NCBI GenBank assembly: GCA_020636075.1
Contig: JACJYO010000005.1
Location: 372,001-436,000, forward strand
Direction: 5' to 3'
Length of the DNA stretch: 64,000 nt
From: Lewinellaceae bacterium
Lineage (GTDB): Bacteria; Bacteroidota; Bacteroidia; Chitinophagales; Saprospiraceae
Of this stretch, positions 44,424 to 52,788 are shown in pieces. How positions within the stretch are numbered: the first letter of the stretch is position 1; each line of letters opens with the position of its first letter. The notes beneath the pieces are model-generated. The model saw only the letters and a program-made list of their open reading frames with translations. It did not search any database and was not told where the DNA came from. The translations under genes were made by a program, and so were the position numbers.

Positions 44424-45734
44424 ATGTTATTCATAAAAAAATATATTTCCCTGGCCATGTTGCTGGCCTTGACCCTGGCATTCTCTGCCTGCGAAAAAGA
44501 TTTCACAAATCCGAGTGCAGCAACAGAAGACCAGGTGCTAAATAGTGCCGAAGGCTTGATCGGCCTTACAGTCGGTATTCAAAAACGCTGGAGCGTCGGG
44601 CGCCAAAGCCCGGTATATGCAACAGTTGCCGGTGCCGGATTCAGCACGTTTGAACTTCGGCTGATCAACCCCGGAAACCTGGCGGAAAACGAAGTTTCCA
44701 TTGGAAAAGGTACACTCACCGGAGGCAATGGCATTGTAGCCAATATCTGGGAAGAATGCCTGCTCACCCGCAACGAAGCAGACAAGGTATTGGCCAATGC
44801 GAGCAAGGTACCCGATGCCGGCGTTCGGTCCGGGCTGATTGCTATGGCCTCTATTTTTAAAGCTTTAGCCAACGGTACATTGGCCCAGTTTTTTGAACAA
44901 GTTCCGCTCGAAACTACCGATAATGCCCGGTTTAGCCCTCGGAATTCGGCACTTCAGGATGCCATCAGTGTACTCGAAACTGCCAAAGCGACGATAACAT
45001 CTACACCTGTCTCAGCAGCCTTTATGTCCAAAACACCGGCGAGTATAAATGCCTTGAACACGATCAATGCATTGCTGGCGCGCTATAACAATATGCTGGG
45101 TAACCACGATGCTGCCATAAGTGCTGCCGGAGCAGTCGATCCATCATCGAAGTCTACCTTTGTTTACGATGGTGTCAATACCAATCCTATTGCATTCGTC
45201 TCCATTCTGACCAACAATGTTTATCAGCCGGTCGACCTGACGCTGGGCCTTCCTGCTGGTTTGCAACGGGTAAATGATTTACGCCTGGAGTTTTACTTTC
45301 AGGATCTGATGCCAATGAATAATGACTTTCGGGCAGCAGGCTTCTTCAATAGTGCTACGGCTGCTATCCCGGTATATGTGCCAGGCGAAATGTTGCTAAT
45401 TCGGGCAGAAGCTTATGCCCGGAAAGATATGCTGACCGAAGCGAAAGCCGAGTTGGATAAAGTGCTGCACAAAGAGGATTCTGATGATGTCTTTGGTATC
45501 GGCGCCGATGATACGGGCTATAGCGGTCCAATGACAAAAGAAGCGATTCTGGAAGCCATTTACACTAACCGCTGTTACGAAATGATGATGTCGGGCATGC
45601 GCCTGGAGGATAGCCGGCGGTTTAACCGTCCGGGCCCAAATGATGCGAATGAAGAGCGCAACCGCAACTTCTATCCCTACCCGAATAGCGAACGGAATAA
45701 CAACACCAATACCCCGGCAGATCCGGCCATTTAG
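44424..45734 (+). CDS. RagB/SusD family nutrient-binding lipoprotein
   Basis: A 436-aa lipoprotein. The signal peptide ends in a lipobox (LTLAFSAC, lipidated Cys22), followed by EKDFTNPS. SusD-type elements are visible: tetratricopeptide-like helices (GLIAMASIFKALANGTLAQFFEQVP), a MLLIRAEAYARKDMLTEAKAELDKV segment and the C-terminal AIYTNRCYEMMMSGMRLEDSRRF motif. It should form the lid on the SusC-like channel just upstream and bind its cargo at the cell surface. At 436 residues it is shorter than typical SusD proteins (about 500 or more), as in the more divergent SusD-like groups. A clear terminator follows, closing the two-gene operon. Confidence 0.9.
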   Translation: MLFIKKYISLAMLLALTLAFSACEKDFTNPSAATEDQVLNSAEGLIGLTVGIQKRWSVGRQSPVYATVAGAGFSTFELRLINPGNLAENEVSIGKGTLTGGNGIVANIWEECLLTRNEADKVLANASKVPDAGVRSGLIAMASIFKALANGTLAQFFEQVPLETTDNARFSPRNSALQDAISVLETAKATITSTPVSAAFMSKTPASINALNTINALLARYNNMLGNHDAAISAAGAVDPSSKSTFVYDGVNTNPIAFVSILTNNVYQPVDLTLGLPAGLQRVNDLRLEFYFQDLMPMNNDFRAAGFFNSATAAIPVYVPGEMLLIRAEAYARKDMLTEAKAELDKVLHKEDSDDVFGIGADDTGYSGPMTKEAILEAIYTNRCYEMMMSGMRLEDSRRFNRPGPNDANEERNRNFYPYPNSERNNNTNTPADPAI

Positions 45735-45763
45735 TGTACTTTAAAAATCTAAGTAAGTACAAA

Positions 45764-45802
45764 AACGGGTCAGCGGTTTCCTTCCGCTGACCCGTTAGTT
45801 TT
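45764..45802 (+). terminator. Terminator after the SusC/SusD operon
   Basis: A 13-bp perfect stem AACGGGTCAGCGG / CCGCTGACCCGTT with a 7-base loop, then AGTTTT. It starts 30 bases after the SusD-like stop codon, between convergent genes. Confidence 0.88.
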
Positions 45803-45834
45803 GAACCAAATTGGGATTAAAACTTATCCCTTAG

Positions 45835-46839
45835 TCAAACTTTCATCGATAATAAACCGGTGATTTCCCGTACCTCCTTCAACGTTTGTTGCGCGCGTTT
45901 GCGAATTATGGCACTGCTATCCTGAATTTGAGCTTTCACCGCGCGCTTGTCGGCATTGAGTGTATGCAGGCGTTCGCGAAATGCTGAGGTGAGGGCAGCC
46001 AGAGCATCGGCGACGGGTTCTTTTAGATCACTGTAGCGCAGTGCACCGGCCTTGTAATCGGTCATTAAGGCATTATAGGCATCGAGTTGACCACACGCGC
46101 GCAAAATCTCGAACAAGTTTTCTACACCCGGGCTCATAGTGCCCGCCGGAGTGTCTCCGGTGTCGGTTACCGCCGAACGGATCTGCTTGCGGACGCGATC
46201 TTCCTCGCCGAAGAGGTTGATGTAATGCTTCTCTCCCAGGCTTTTGCTCATTTTCTTCGAAGGATCGGCCGGCGACAGAATTTTGGGTGTTTGGGTAAAC
46301 AGTGGTTCCGGTTGCCGGAAATACTCCTTGCCAAACTGGTGGTTGAAGCGCTGTGCAATATTGCGCGACAATTCAAGGTGCTGTTCCTGATCTTTCCCGA
46401 CCGGCACATAATCGGCGTGGTAAATCAAAATATCGGCTGCCTGAAGTACGGGGTAGCTAAACAGACCTGCACTTACAAACGCTTCTTTATCTGATTCTTT
46501 TAATTGGTCTGTTTTGTCTTTGAATTGGGTCATACGGTTCAGTTCGCCATACGACGTCAGACAACTCAGTATCCAGGCTAGTTCAGCGTGTTCGGGAACC
46601 AGGCTTTGGACAAACAGATTCTCCGGTTTGATGCCGCAGGCCAGCAAATAAAAAACCATCTTCCAGGTATTTTCCCGGAGTTGGTCGGCCTTGTACGGCA
46701 TCGTCATAGAGTGATAATCCACTACACCATAAAAACAATTGTATTCTTCCTGAAGCCGTACCCAATTCTGGACCGCCCCAAAATAGTTGCCAATGTGCAA
46801 ATCGCCGGTTGGCTGGACGCCAGATAGAATATTTTTCAT
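45835..46839 (-). CDS. trpS: Tryptophan--tRNA ligase
   Basis: A 334-aa class I aminoacyl-tRNA synthetase that charges tRNA-Trp. The HIGH-like motif is HIGN at residues 15-18 within GVQPTGDLHIGNYFGAV, and the KMSKS loop is complete in PSKKMSKSLGEK. The segment YPVLQAADILIYHADYVPVGKDQEQHLELSR is strongly diagnostic of TrpS. The length is normal for bacterial TrpS. It is transcribed on the minus strand after ridA, with a 34-base gap, so the two may be cotranscribed. Confidence 0.95.
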   Translation of the reverse strand: MKNILSGVQPTGDLHIGNYFGAVQNWVRLQEEYNCFYGVVDYHSMTMPYKADQLRENTWKMVFYLLACGIKPENLFVQSLVPEHAELAWILSCLTSYGELNRMTQFKDKTDQLKESDKEAFVSAGLFSYPVLQAADILIYHADYVPVGKDQEQHLELSRNIAQRFNHQFGKEYFRQPEPLFTQTPKILSPADPSKKMSKSLGEKHYINLFGEEDRVRKQIRSAVTDTGDTPAGTMSPGVENLFEILRACGQLDAYNALMTDYKAGALRYSDLKEPVADALAALTSAFRERLHTLNADKRAVKAQIQDSSAIIRKRAQQTLKEVREITGLLSMKV

Positions 46840-46873
46840 GGATAGAAAATTATAGTGGATTTATAGAAATAGT

Positions 46874-47263
46874 TTACTTTTTATCGGTAGCGGCAATTAC
46901 TGAAATTTCAATATTTACGAATTTCGGCAATTCAGAAACCTGAACCAGTTCGCGAGCCGGAGCAAACTCTGGTTTAAAATATTCGCCATATACGGCGTTT
47001 ATCCGGCCAAACAGATTCATGTCTTTTACAAACACTGTGGCTTTTAAAACCTGCTCCAAACCAGAACCACCTGCCTCCAGAATCGCTTTCAGGTTTTTAA
47101 GCACCTGGTGGGTTTCATTTTCGATACTATCCAAAACCAGGTCGCCGGAAGCCGGGTCGATGGCAATTTGGCCGGAAATAAAAAGCAATCCGTTGAAGGC
47201 CACCGATTGATTGTAAGGACCGATAGGGGCCGGGGCGTTGGAGGTGTTGATGAGTTGTTTCAT
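46874..47263 (-). CDS. ridA: RidA family reactive intermediate deaminase
   Basis: A 129-aa cytosolic protein of the YjgF/YER057c/UK114 family, which hydrolyses reactive enamine/imine intermediates such as 2-aminoacrylate and protects PLP enzymes. The ATG at 47263 gives the standard start MKQLINTSNAPAPIGPYNQS; the frame runs 27 codons further upstream but that part is not conserved-looking. Family motifs seen are GPYNQSV, FISGQIAIDP, VFVKDMNLFGRINAVYGEYF and the catalytic Arg104 in PARELVQVSELP. It lies between rpmF (with a terminator between) and trpS. Confidence 0.94.
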   Translation of the reverse strand: MKQLINTSNAPAPIGPYNQSVAFNGLLFISGQIAIDPASGDLVLDSIENETHQVLKNLKAILEAGGSGLEQVLKATVFVKDMNLFGRINAVYGEYFKPEFAPARELVQVSELPKFVNIEISVIAATDKK

Positions 47264-47295
47264 GGCGAAATGTATTTTCCAATAGAATAAAATAG

Positions 47296-47337
47296 AAAAA
47301 GCCCCACGACATCCCGGCACAAACCGGGACTGGAGCC
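47296..47337 (-). terminator. Probable terminator between rpmF and ridA
   Basis: On the minus strand a two-part stem (GGCTCC pairing with GGGGCT by G-C and G-U pairs, then TCCCGG with CCGGGA around a 6-base loop) is followed by TTTTT. It lies 31 bases after the rpmF stop. Confidence 0.6.
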
Positions 47338-47368
47338 TCCTCAAGAATTGCTAAAAGAAATAAGGTGG

Positions 47369-47575
47369 TTAACCTTCGGTCCCTTCCTCTGCTAGATTTC
47401 CGGGAACCAATACCTGGCCACGATAGTACAGATCACCGTCAACCATATATGCGTGATGGTAGAGGTGCTGTTCGCCTGTCGTCGGGCAGGTAGCAATTTG
47501 TGGAACTTCAGCCTTGTAGTGCGTGCGGCGAGCGCGGGTGCGGCGCTTGGAATGCCGCCATTTTGGATGTGGCAT
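47369..47575 (-). CDS. rpmF: 50S ribosomal protein L32 (bL32)
   Basis: A 68-aa ribosomal protein. The start MPHPKWRHSKRRTRARRTHY is the classic bL32 N-terminus, rich in Arg and Lys for rRNA contact. The central ATCPTTGEQHLYHHAY segment is the family core. Only one cysteine is present, so a zinc-ribbon type with four Cys is not the case here. It follows the DUF177/YceD gene with a 67-base gap, the conserved yceD-rpmF arrangement. The usual plsX/fabH genes do not follow. Confidence 0.97.
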   Translation of the reverse strand: MPHPKWRHSKRRTRARRTHYKAEVPQIATCPTTGEQHLYHHAYMVDGDLYYRGQVLVPGNLAEEGTEG

Positions 47576-47642
47576 GACCTGTAGTCAAGTTATTCGTTAA
47601 TAAATCAAGTACGCTTTGCGGAGCTTAACCCCCGGTTAGCGT

Positions 47643-48155
47643 TTAATTTAAACCTTTGAGCGCATCCCAAACCGGGTTGGAAGTGCCCTCATCGGTCCCA
47701 TTGTTCAAATATTTCAAAACGTCGCGGTTGCAGGGCGGATTCGGGTCATTTTCACAATCGTAGGTGTTGGTTATCGGCAAAGCCAAAATCACAAACTCAT
47801 AGGCATAAGTCGCAATTTTCAACACCGATGCTTCCCTCGAAATGAAAACAACTTCATCTTCCTCCTCTCCTTCCGCGTCTCCGTATTTCACCACCAATTG
47901 CCGGCTTCCCGACAAGGGAAGGTGAATATTAGCAGTACAGCGATCACATTCGGCATGGCTGTATCCACTAAACGTGAAATCCAGCAACAACATGTCGGAA
48001 CGTTTATCCAACTGCAACGTCACATCAACCTTTCCATCCTCAATTGGCGAATCTTCAAAGTGGCGAAAAAACGCACGATCCAATTGGTATGTGTATTTAT
48101 GTATCCCAAATTTTAATCCCTGAATCGGAATGGAATACGCTACGAACGGGTCCAT
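47643..48155 (-). CDS. yceD: YceD/DUF177 family protein
   Basis: A 170-aa soluble protein of the DUF177 family, linked in E. coli and plants to 23S rRNA accumulation or large-subunit assembly. The ATG at 48155 (MDPFVAYSIPIQGLKFG) is preferred to one ten codons upstream. The family core is visible in LLLDFTFSGYSHAECDRCTANIHLPL, with the CxxC pair, and in the acidic stretch GDAEGEEEDEVVFIS. A second Cys pair occurs near the C-terminus (YDCENDPNPPCNRDVLKYL). It is directly upstream of rpmF, which strongly supports the assignment. A complete Bacteroidota promoter lies 28 bases upstream. Confidence 0.9.
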   Translation of the reverse strand: MDPFVAYSIPIQGLKFGIHKYTYQLDRAFFRHFEDSPIEDGKVDVTLQLDKRSDMLLLDFTFSGYSHAECDRCTANIHLPLSGSRQLVVKYGDAEGEEEDEVVFISREASVLKIATYAYEFVILALPITNTYDCENDPNPPCNRDVLKYLNNGTDEGTSNPVWDALKGLN

Positions 48156-48182
48156 CGCCACTACTTTTTGAAAAACGGGCTG

Positions 48183-48213
48183 CAAAGGTAAGTCCCTGCA
48201 AGGAAATGACCAA
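48183..48213 (-). promoter_or_regulatory. Bacteroidota-type promoter for yceD-rpmF
   Basis: On the minus strand TTG (48211-48213), a 20-base spacer and TACCTTTG (48183-48190) match the TTG-N17-23-TAnnTTTG consensus. Confidence 0.65.
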
Positions 48214-48227
48214 GTGCAAAAGAATAC

Positions 48228-48797
48228 TTATTGGAACAATTGATCAAATGGCTTATCCGGATCAGGCTTTTCACGCTTGGATGATTGTGGCGGCGGCCCC
48301 AGGTGTTCATCGGATGATGGCGGAGCATTTTTAGGTTTGCTGTCCAACTCTTCAAACTCGATAAACTCTTCTTCCGGTGGTTGCTGATAACCCTGTTGCG
48401 ACATAGTATTGCGGAACTGTTTCAACTGATTATAGCCCAACGCCCGCAACAGCACATATAGCGACAACAAGGTGAACCCGCCTTGAGCGATCCAATAACC
48501 CAGACGGTCGAGCGCCACAACGCCAGTAGGCAAAATTCCGGTACCGATAATTACCAGCACGGCAATTACCAGGCCGGCTACCGGATTGGTTTGAATGTAC
48601 TTCCACAAACTTTGCCCGGTGTCCAATACCGCGCGCCAGTTGATAATCAGCGCCAACACGAACAATGCCGGTGCTGCCCACCAAAGCAAAAAGAAAAAAC
48701 CGCTCAGAATATAATAAGCCGCAACGAGTGCAAGCACTCCAAAAAGAAGGCAACCAATGCCTCCCCCGCCGCGACTACTGAATTGAATATTTGCCAT
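48228..48797 (-). CDS. Membrane protein with Pro/Glu-rich C-terminal tail, unknown function
   Basis: A 189-aa protein with a short Gly-rich N-terminus (SSRGGGGIG), then four or five hydrophobic segments: CLLFGVLALVAAYYILSGFF, LLWWAAPALFVLALIIN, AGLVIAVLVIIGTGILPTGV and FTLLSLYVLLRALGY. The last 70 residues are hydrophilic and rich in Gln, Glu and Pro (QQGYQQPPEEEFIEFEEL) and probably face the cytoplasm. I do not recognise a named family. It begins 24 bases after the EVE-domain gene and is likely in the same transcription unit with xerD and the secreted protein gene. Confidence 0.75.
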   Translation of the reverse strand: MANIQFSSRGGGGIGCLLFGVLALVAAYYILSGFFFLLWWAAPALFVLALIINWRAVLDTGQSLWKYIQTNPVAGLVIAVLVIIGTGILPTGVVALDRLGYWIAQGGFTLLSLYVLLRALGYNQLKQFRNTMSQQGYQQPPEEEFIEFEELDSKPKNAPPSSDEHLGPPPQSSKREKPDPDKPFDQLFQ

Positions 48798-48821
48798 AAC
48801 GGTATATAAACGCTAAATGCG

Positions 48822-49235
48822 CTAAAGTTTTGTCTCACCTAAGGCCAATAAGGTTGAAAACTCGTCGAATGTAGCCGGCATTACCGACAAACGCGGATTT
48901 CGAACCAGGCCAAATTGCTGTAATGCAGGGTGTGCTTTGATCTCCGCCAAAGGCACCGGACGCTTCAACGGTTTCATCGGGCCGAGGTCGACCGCCGACC
49001 AATCACCCTTTTCTGCTGTTGGGTCGGGATAATGTTCCTTGAGTACCTTGGCAATGCCTACAATTTCCAGCCCGATGTTGCTGTGGTAAAACAGGCAAAG
49101 ATCACCAGCTTTCATAGCGCGCAAGTTGTTGCGAGCCTGGTAGTTGCGCACACCATCCCAACGGGTGCTGCCGTCGGTAGTGAGCTGATCAAAGCCGTAC
49201 ACATCGGGTTCGGATTTTACTAACCAATAGTTCAT
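48822..49235 (-). CDS. EVE domain-containing protein
   Basis: A 137-aa single-domain protein of the EVE/thymocyte nuclear protein 1 family, a PUA-like fold thought to bind modified bases in nucleic acid. The family pattern is clear: NYWLVKSEPDVYGFDQL at the start, TRWDGVRNYQARNNLRAMKAGDLCLFYHSN in the middle and EIVGIAKVLKEHYPDPTA with WSAVDLGPMKPLKRPVPLAEIK following. Complete length. It lies downstream of xerD on the same strand (52-base gap). The precise ligand is unknown. Confidence 0.92.
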   Translation of the reverse strand: MNYWLVKSEPDVYGFDQLTTDGSTRWDGVRNYQARNNLRAMKAGDLCLFYHSNIGLEIVGIAKVLKEHYPDPTAEKGDWSAVDLGPMKPLKRPVPLAEIKAHPALQQFGLVRNPRLSVMPATFDEFSTLLALGETKL

Positions 49236-49287
49236 TGAGTAATGTTTGTATGGGCTAATCCGCCGTAGCCTTGCGAAGGCGGATAAA

Positions 49288-50196
49288 TTAAAATTTCATG
49301 CGAGGGTGGTAAAGGTAAATGGTCTCTTTGAGGTACTCGGTGTCGAGGTGGGTATAGATTTCAGTGGTGGTGATGCTTTCATGACCGAGCATATCCTGCA
49401 CGGCTTTCAAATCGGCGCCACCCTCAACCAGGTGTGTCGCAAACGAATGACGCAATGTATGCGGGCTTATTTTTTTATGAATGCCGACTTTTTCGGCGAG
49501 TTCTTTTACAATGTAAAAAATCATGACGCGGGTGAGACGCGCACCGCGGCGATTTAGAAAAACATAGTTTTCGTGTCCGCGACGAATGTTTTTTTGAAGC
49601 GCTCGTACATGCTCGATGTAATAATTCAGGTACTTAACGGCCTCCGCGCCGATCGGTACAAGCCGCTCTTTGTCGTTTTTACCTATCACCTTGATAAACC
49701 CGGCAGAAAGAAAAAGGTTGCTGAGACGCAGGTTAACCAGCTCGCTGGCACGCAGGCCGCAGGCATACAGCGTTTCGATAATGGCCCGGTTGCGGTGCCC
49801 CAATGGGTCGCTCAGGTCAATGACTGCCAGCATCTGTTGAATTTCGTAGACAGTGAGCACATCAGGTAGTTTCCGGCGTAGCCGGGGGCCTTCCAGCAGG
49901 TCCAAGGGGTTGTCGTCGAGCACATCTTCAACCAGCAAAAATTTATAAAACGCCCGCAAGCTCGAAATCAGCCTTGCCTGTGAGCTGGCTTCCAGGCCCA
50001 ATTTGTTCACCCAATGAATAAACCGCTCAACATCGCTGCGCTGCACCTGCACGGGCTGGAGCGGCAGGTTTTCGATTTCCAGGTAGCGCACAAATTTTTG
50101 CAAATCGCTGAGGTAAGCATCCAGGGTGTTTTCACTCAGCGAGCGCTCAAGCAGGAGGTAATTGTGAAAACTTTTTAAGGCGACCGGCCAATCCAT
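49288..50196 (-). CDS. xerD: Site-specific tyrosine recombinase XerD
   Basis: A 302-aa recombinase for chromosome dimer resolution at dif. The ATG at 50196 is chosen; the frame also offers a TTG four codons upstream that abuts the preceding stop codon. The N-terminal SAM-like domain (SFHNYLLLERSLSENTLDAY) and C-terminal catalytic domain are complete. All six catalytic positions are visible: Arg149 (ACGLRASEL), Lys173 (IGKNDKERLVPIG), His246 and Arg249 (HTLRHSFATHL), His272 (LGHESITTT) and nucleophile Tyr281 (IYTHL). No phage or integron context, so a housekeeping role is likely. It follows the secreted protein gene with a 12-base gap. Confidence 0.93.
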   Translation of the reverse strand: MDWPVALKSFHNYLLLERSLSENTLDAYLSDLQKFVRYLEIENLPLQPVQVQRSDVERFIHWVNKLGLEASSQARLISSLRAFYKFLLVEDVLDDNPLDLLEGPRLRRKLPDVLTVYEIQQMLAVIDLSDPLGHRNRAIIETLYACGLRASELVNLRLSNLFLSAGFIKVIGKNDKERLVPIGAEAVKYLNYYIEHVRALQKNIRRGHENYVFLNRRGARLTRVMIFYIVKELAEKVGIHKKISPHTLRHSFATHLVEGGADLKAVQDMLGHESITTTEIYTHLDTEYLKETIYLYHPRMKF

Positions 50197-50208
50197 AGTG
50201 CTGTTCAA

Positions 50209-51027
50209 TTACAATTCCGGCTGATCCCTCGGGCGCAGGAGCTCGCGGTGGTAACAATCGTGAAAATGCCGTACTTCAAAACTGGACGGCAAACTCGGCC
50301 AATCGACGTAAAAACTGTTCAGCGGCAGGGCCTGCGACCACTCGTCCACCCGGATTCCCAGGCGGTGGTACTTCACGGGCAACTTCGGGTCTTCCGGGCG
50401 GGTTTCAGCCACATGGCTGAAAAACACCGGCAACCCGGTCTGTTTGCTCAGGCCCCATCGGATATGTTGCCAATTGATTTCAGCCGTGTCCAGCGCCCAA
50501 TCGGCGCCGACAACCGTGCAGGTAGTTTTTCCGATCACAGTATCGCCAAGGGTTTCGTAGGGCGGTGTACCGAGGTATTTGTCGGGGCCCAAAAACTTTT
50601 TCGTCTGCCCCGGGTGCAGCAGCAAGGGAATAAAAAAGAATTGCTGCAGCCCTCGCAAGGCATATTCATCGCCCAGTTCGCGGTTGTCGTAGAGCATGGC
50701 CAGCGTGTCGCCACGCAGGTCGTATTTCATGCGGCCGTCAAAAACGACGCGCTGTTGGTTGGTCAGCCCGGGGTATTGGGTTTCCATTTCCACTTCAAAC
50801 CGGATACCGGGTTTGCCATCCAGATGTTCAAAGCGGCTAAAAGCGCAGGTGCCTTTGTAAAAAATAGAATCTTTGCTGTAGGGATATTGCTCAAATGCCT
50901 CGATCCTGTAAGATCCGTATTCCACGGCTTCCGCTTGTTGCTGCATTTTCACCAGCAGGGGATGAGCGGTTTGGGCGAAGCCCAAAAAACAACATGCGAG
51001 GAGAAAGCTGGTAATTAAGATGCGCAT
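50209..51027 (-). CDS. Exported protein, possible DUF1571/LolA-like fold
   Basis: A 272-aa protein with signal peptide MRILITSFLLACCFLGFAQ. The mature part is beta-rich, beginning PLLVKMQQQAEAVEYGSYRIEAFEQY, then FEVEMETQYPGLTNQQRVVFDG and GDTVIGKTTCTVVGADWALD. The layout resembles periplasmic proteins that sense or carry lipoproteins (LolA-like) or DUF1571, but the match is by general appearance only. The C-terminus is Pro/Arg-rich (ELLRPRDQPEL). It is the first gene of the minus-strand run that continues with xerD. A TATCTTTG -7 element lies 30 bases upstream. Confidence 0.7.
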   Translation of the reverse strand: MRILITSFLLACCFLGFAQTAHPLLVKMQQQAEAVEYGSYRIEAFEQYPYSKDSIFYKGTCAFSRFEHLDGKPGIRFEVEMETQYPGLTNQQRVVFDGRMKYDLRGDTLAMLYDNRELGDEYALRGLQQFFFIPLLLHPGQTKKFLGPDKYLGTPPYETLGDTVIGKTTCTVVGADWALDTAEINWQHIRWGLSKQTGLPVFFSHVAETRPEDPKLPVKYHRLGIRVDEWSQALPLNSFYVDWPSLPSSFEVRHFHDCYHRELLRPRDQPEL

Positions 51028-51056
51028 AGTTCAGCAGTTATGGGTCTTAATTTAAA

Positions 51057-51064
51057 CAAAGATA
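51057..51064 (-). promoter_or_regulatory. -7 promoter element for the secreted protein-xerD unit
   Basis: On the minus strand this reads TATCTTTG, an exact TAnnTTTG match, 30 bases upstream of the start at 51027. It is divergent from the kinase -7 element at 51122-51129. Confidence 0.5.
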
Positions 51065-51121
51065 GCCAATGGCGGGCGTTAAGCCGAGGTTAATTTCACG
51101 GAATACCCGGTCGTATTGGCA

Positions 51122-51129
51122 TACTTTTG
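51122..51129 (+). promoter_or_regulatory. -7 promoter element for the histidine kinase gene
   Basis: TACTTTTG matches TAnnTTTG, 67 bases before the ATG at 51196. No clear -33 TTG. Confidence 0.5.
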
Positions 51130-51195
51130 TGCGGCTAATCCGTTTAGCACAAGCACGCCCAACCCAATTTTACCTAAGCAACCACCACACATTTC

Positions 51196-52665
51196 ATGAA
51201 CGCTCAACGCATCCGTTTGATCATTGGCCTGATGACCGCCGCACTCATCGGCGTCATTTGCCTGCAGATCTACTGGATCAGCTGGAGTATCCGGCTGAAC
51301 GAGGAACAGTTCGACAAATATATTTATGCTGCGCTCAACCGGGTGGCCGACAAACTCCAGTATTACGAAGATGTCGCCGTGCTCGAAGCGCTGAATTCCA
51401 CGCGCGGTAAATCCAGCGAATCGAACCGCAACATTCGCCGGGCAACCAAGTTTTTGGAAAACGGTTTTTCCACCCGCCGCATCAGTCGCGCCGACAGCCT
51501 CCCCTACCCGGTGAACGGCAGCGAAAGTTTTGAGGATAACATGACGATGTGGGAGTACATGAAAGTCAGCCAGCTGGTAGACTCGCGGCCTTTGGCGGAA
51601 CGCATTCAACTCGATTTGTTGTCGATGTCGCTAAAAGAGGAACTCAGCAGCCGCGGGATCAATACACCTTACCAATATGGTGTGTATGCCAAGGCGCGCA
51701 ACAGTTTCGTAGTGGTCAACGATCACTATGTGGTGGTCGACAACAGCCCGCAGGTGACGCAGGGCGGTGCATCTACGCTCTACAATTCGCCTTACCGGGT
51801 CGCTTTGTTTCAAAAAGACATCGAATCGCCGGGCTACTTGTCCATATATTTTCCCAACCGTACCAGCCTGGTTTTGGGTTCAGTGTGGAAAACCCTGTTG
51901 CTGTCCGTCATTTTCACCGGCATCATTTTGTTCTGTTTTTGGTACACCATCCAGGTCATTTACCGGCAAAAGAAACTGTCGGAAATGAAAACGGATTTTA
52001 TCAACAACATGACTCACGAATTTAAAACCCCGATTGCCACCATTTCGCTGGCAACCGACAGCATTGCCAGTCCGCTCATTGTGAAGTATCCCGAAAAAAT
52101 CCAGCGATTTGTCGATATCATCCGGCAGGAAAACCGCAGGATGAACAGCCAGGTGGAGCGGGTGTTGCAAATTGCCCAGTTGGATAAAAAGGACTTCCAA
52201 CTCCGCCTGGCAGAGACCAACATGCACGAGCTGATCAAACAGGCGGTCGATAATTTCAGCTTGCAGGTGGAAAATCGCAACGGCAGCCTCACCCTTGACC
52301 TTGAGGCAGAGCGGCCGGTTATTCAGGGCGATGGCACACACATTGCCAGCGTGGTGCACAACTTGTTGGACAATGCCAACAAGTATAGTCCGGACAAACC
52401 GGAAATCACCATCCGCACCCGCAATGTGCCCAACGGTATTGCCGTCACCATCGAAGACAAAGGCGTGGGCATCAGCAAGGAAGCCCGCAAGCATATTTTT
52501 GATAAATTCTACCGGGTGCATACCGGCAACATTCACGATGTAAAGGGCTTTGGCCTTGGTTTGAGCTATGTCAAAGCTATCGTGACGGCACACAAAGGCT
52601 TTGTAGATGTGCATAGCGAACCGGGTAAGGGTAGCGCGTTTACACTGACGTTTCCGTTCTCCTGA
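51196..52665 (+). CDS. Membrane sensor histidine kinase (orphan)
   Basis: A 489-aa two-component sensor. TM1 is at residues about 9-28 (IGLMTAALIGVICLQIYWI). An extracytoplasmic sensor region of about 200 residues follows, then TM2 (LLLSVIFTGIILFCFWYTI). The HisKA domain has phospho-acceptor His274 in NNMTHEFKTPIATISLA, and the HATPase domain shows N box NLLDNANKYSPDKP, G1 EDKGVGIS, F box FDKFYRV and G2 GFGLGLSYVKAIV. All kinase motifs are intact. This layout resembles RprX-type kinases of Bacteroidota, which normally have an adjacent response regulator. None is adjacent here, so its partner must be elsewhere. The input signal is unknown. Confidence 0.92.
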   Translation: MNAQRIRLIIGLMTAALIGVICLQIYWISWSIRLNEEQFDKYIYAALNRVADKLQYYEDVAVLEALNSTRGKSSESNRNIRRATKFLENGFSTRRISRADSLPYPVNGSESFEDNMTMWEYMKVSQLVDSRPLAERIQLDLLSMSLKEELSSRGINTPYQYGVYAKARNSFVVVNDHYVVVDNSPQVTQGGASTLYNSPYRVALFQKDIESPGYLSIYFPNRTSLVLGSVWKTLLLSVIFTGIILFCFWYTIQVIYRQKKLSEMKTDFINNMTHEFKTPIATISLATDSIASPLIVKYPEKIQRFVDIIRQENRRMNSQVERVLQIAQLDKKDFQLRLAETNMHELIKQAVDNFSLQVENRNGSLTLDLEAERPVIQGDGTHIASVVHNLLDNANKYSPDKPEITIRTRNVPNGIAVTIEDKGVGISKEARKHIFDKFYRVHTGNIHDVKGFGLGLSYVKAIVTAHKGFVDVHSEPGKGSAFTLTFPFS

Positions 52666-52788
52666 TTTTTACATCTAACAATTTTTTTCCGTGGAAAACA
52701 GAAGGATTTAACCCGTTTAAGTCTTAAATTTCAGGCAAGTACAGTTAGAAAATCTGCTGCTTAATTTTTTTAACCAAATGCTTGCCTT

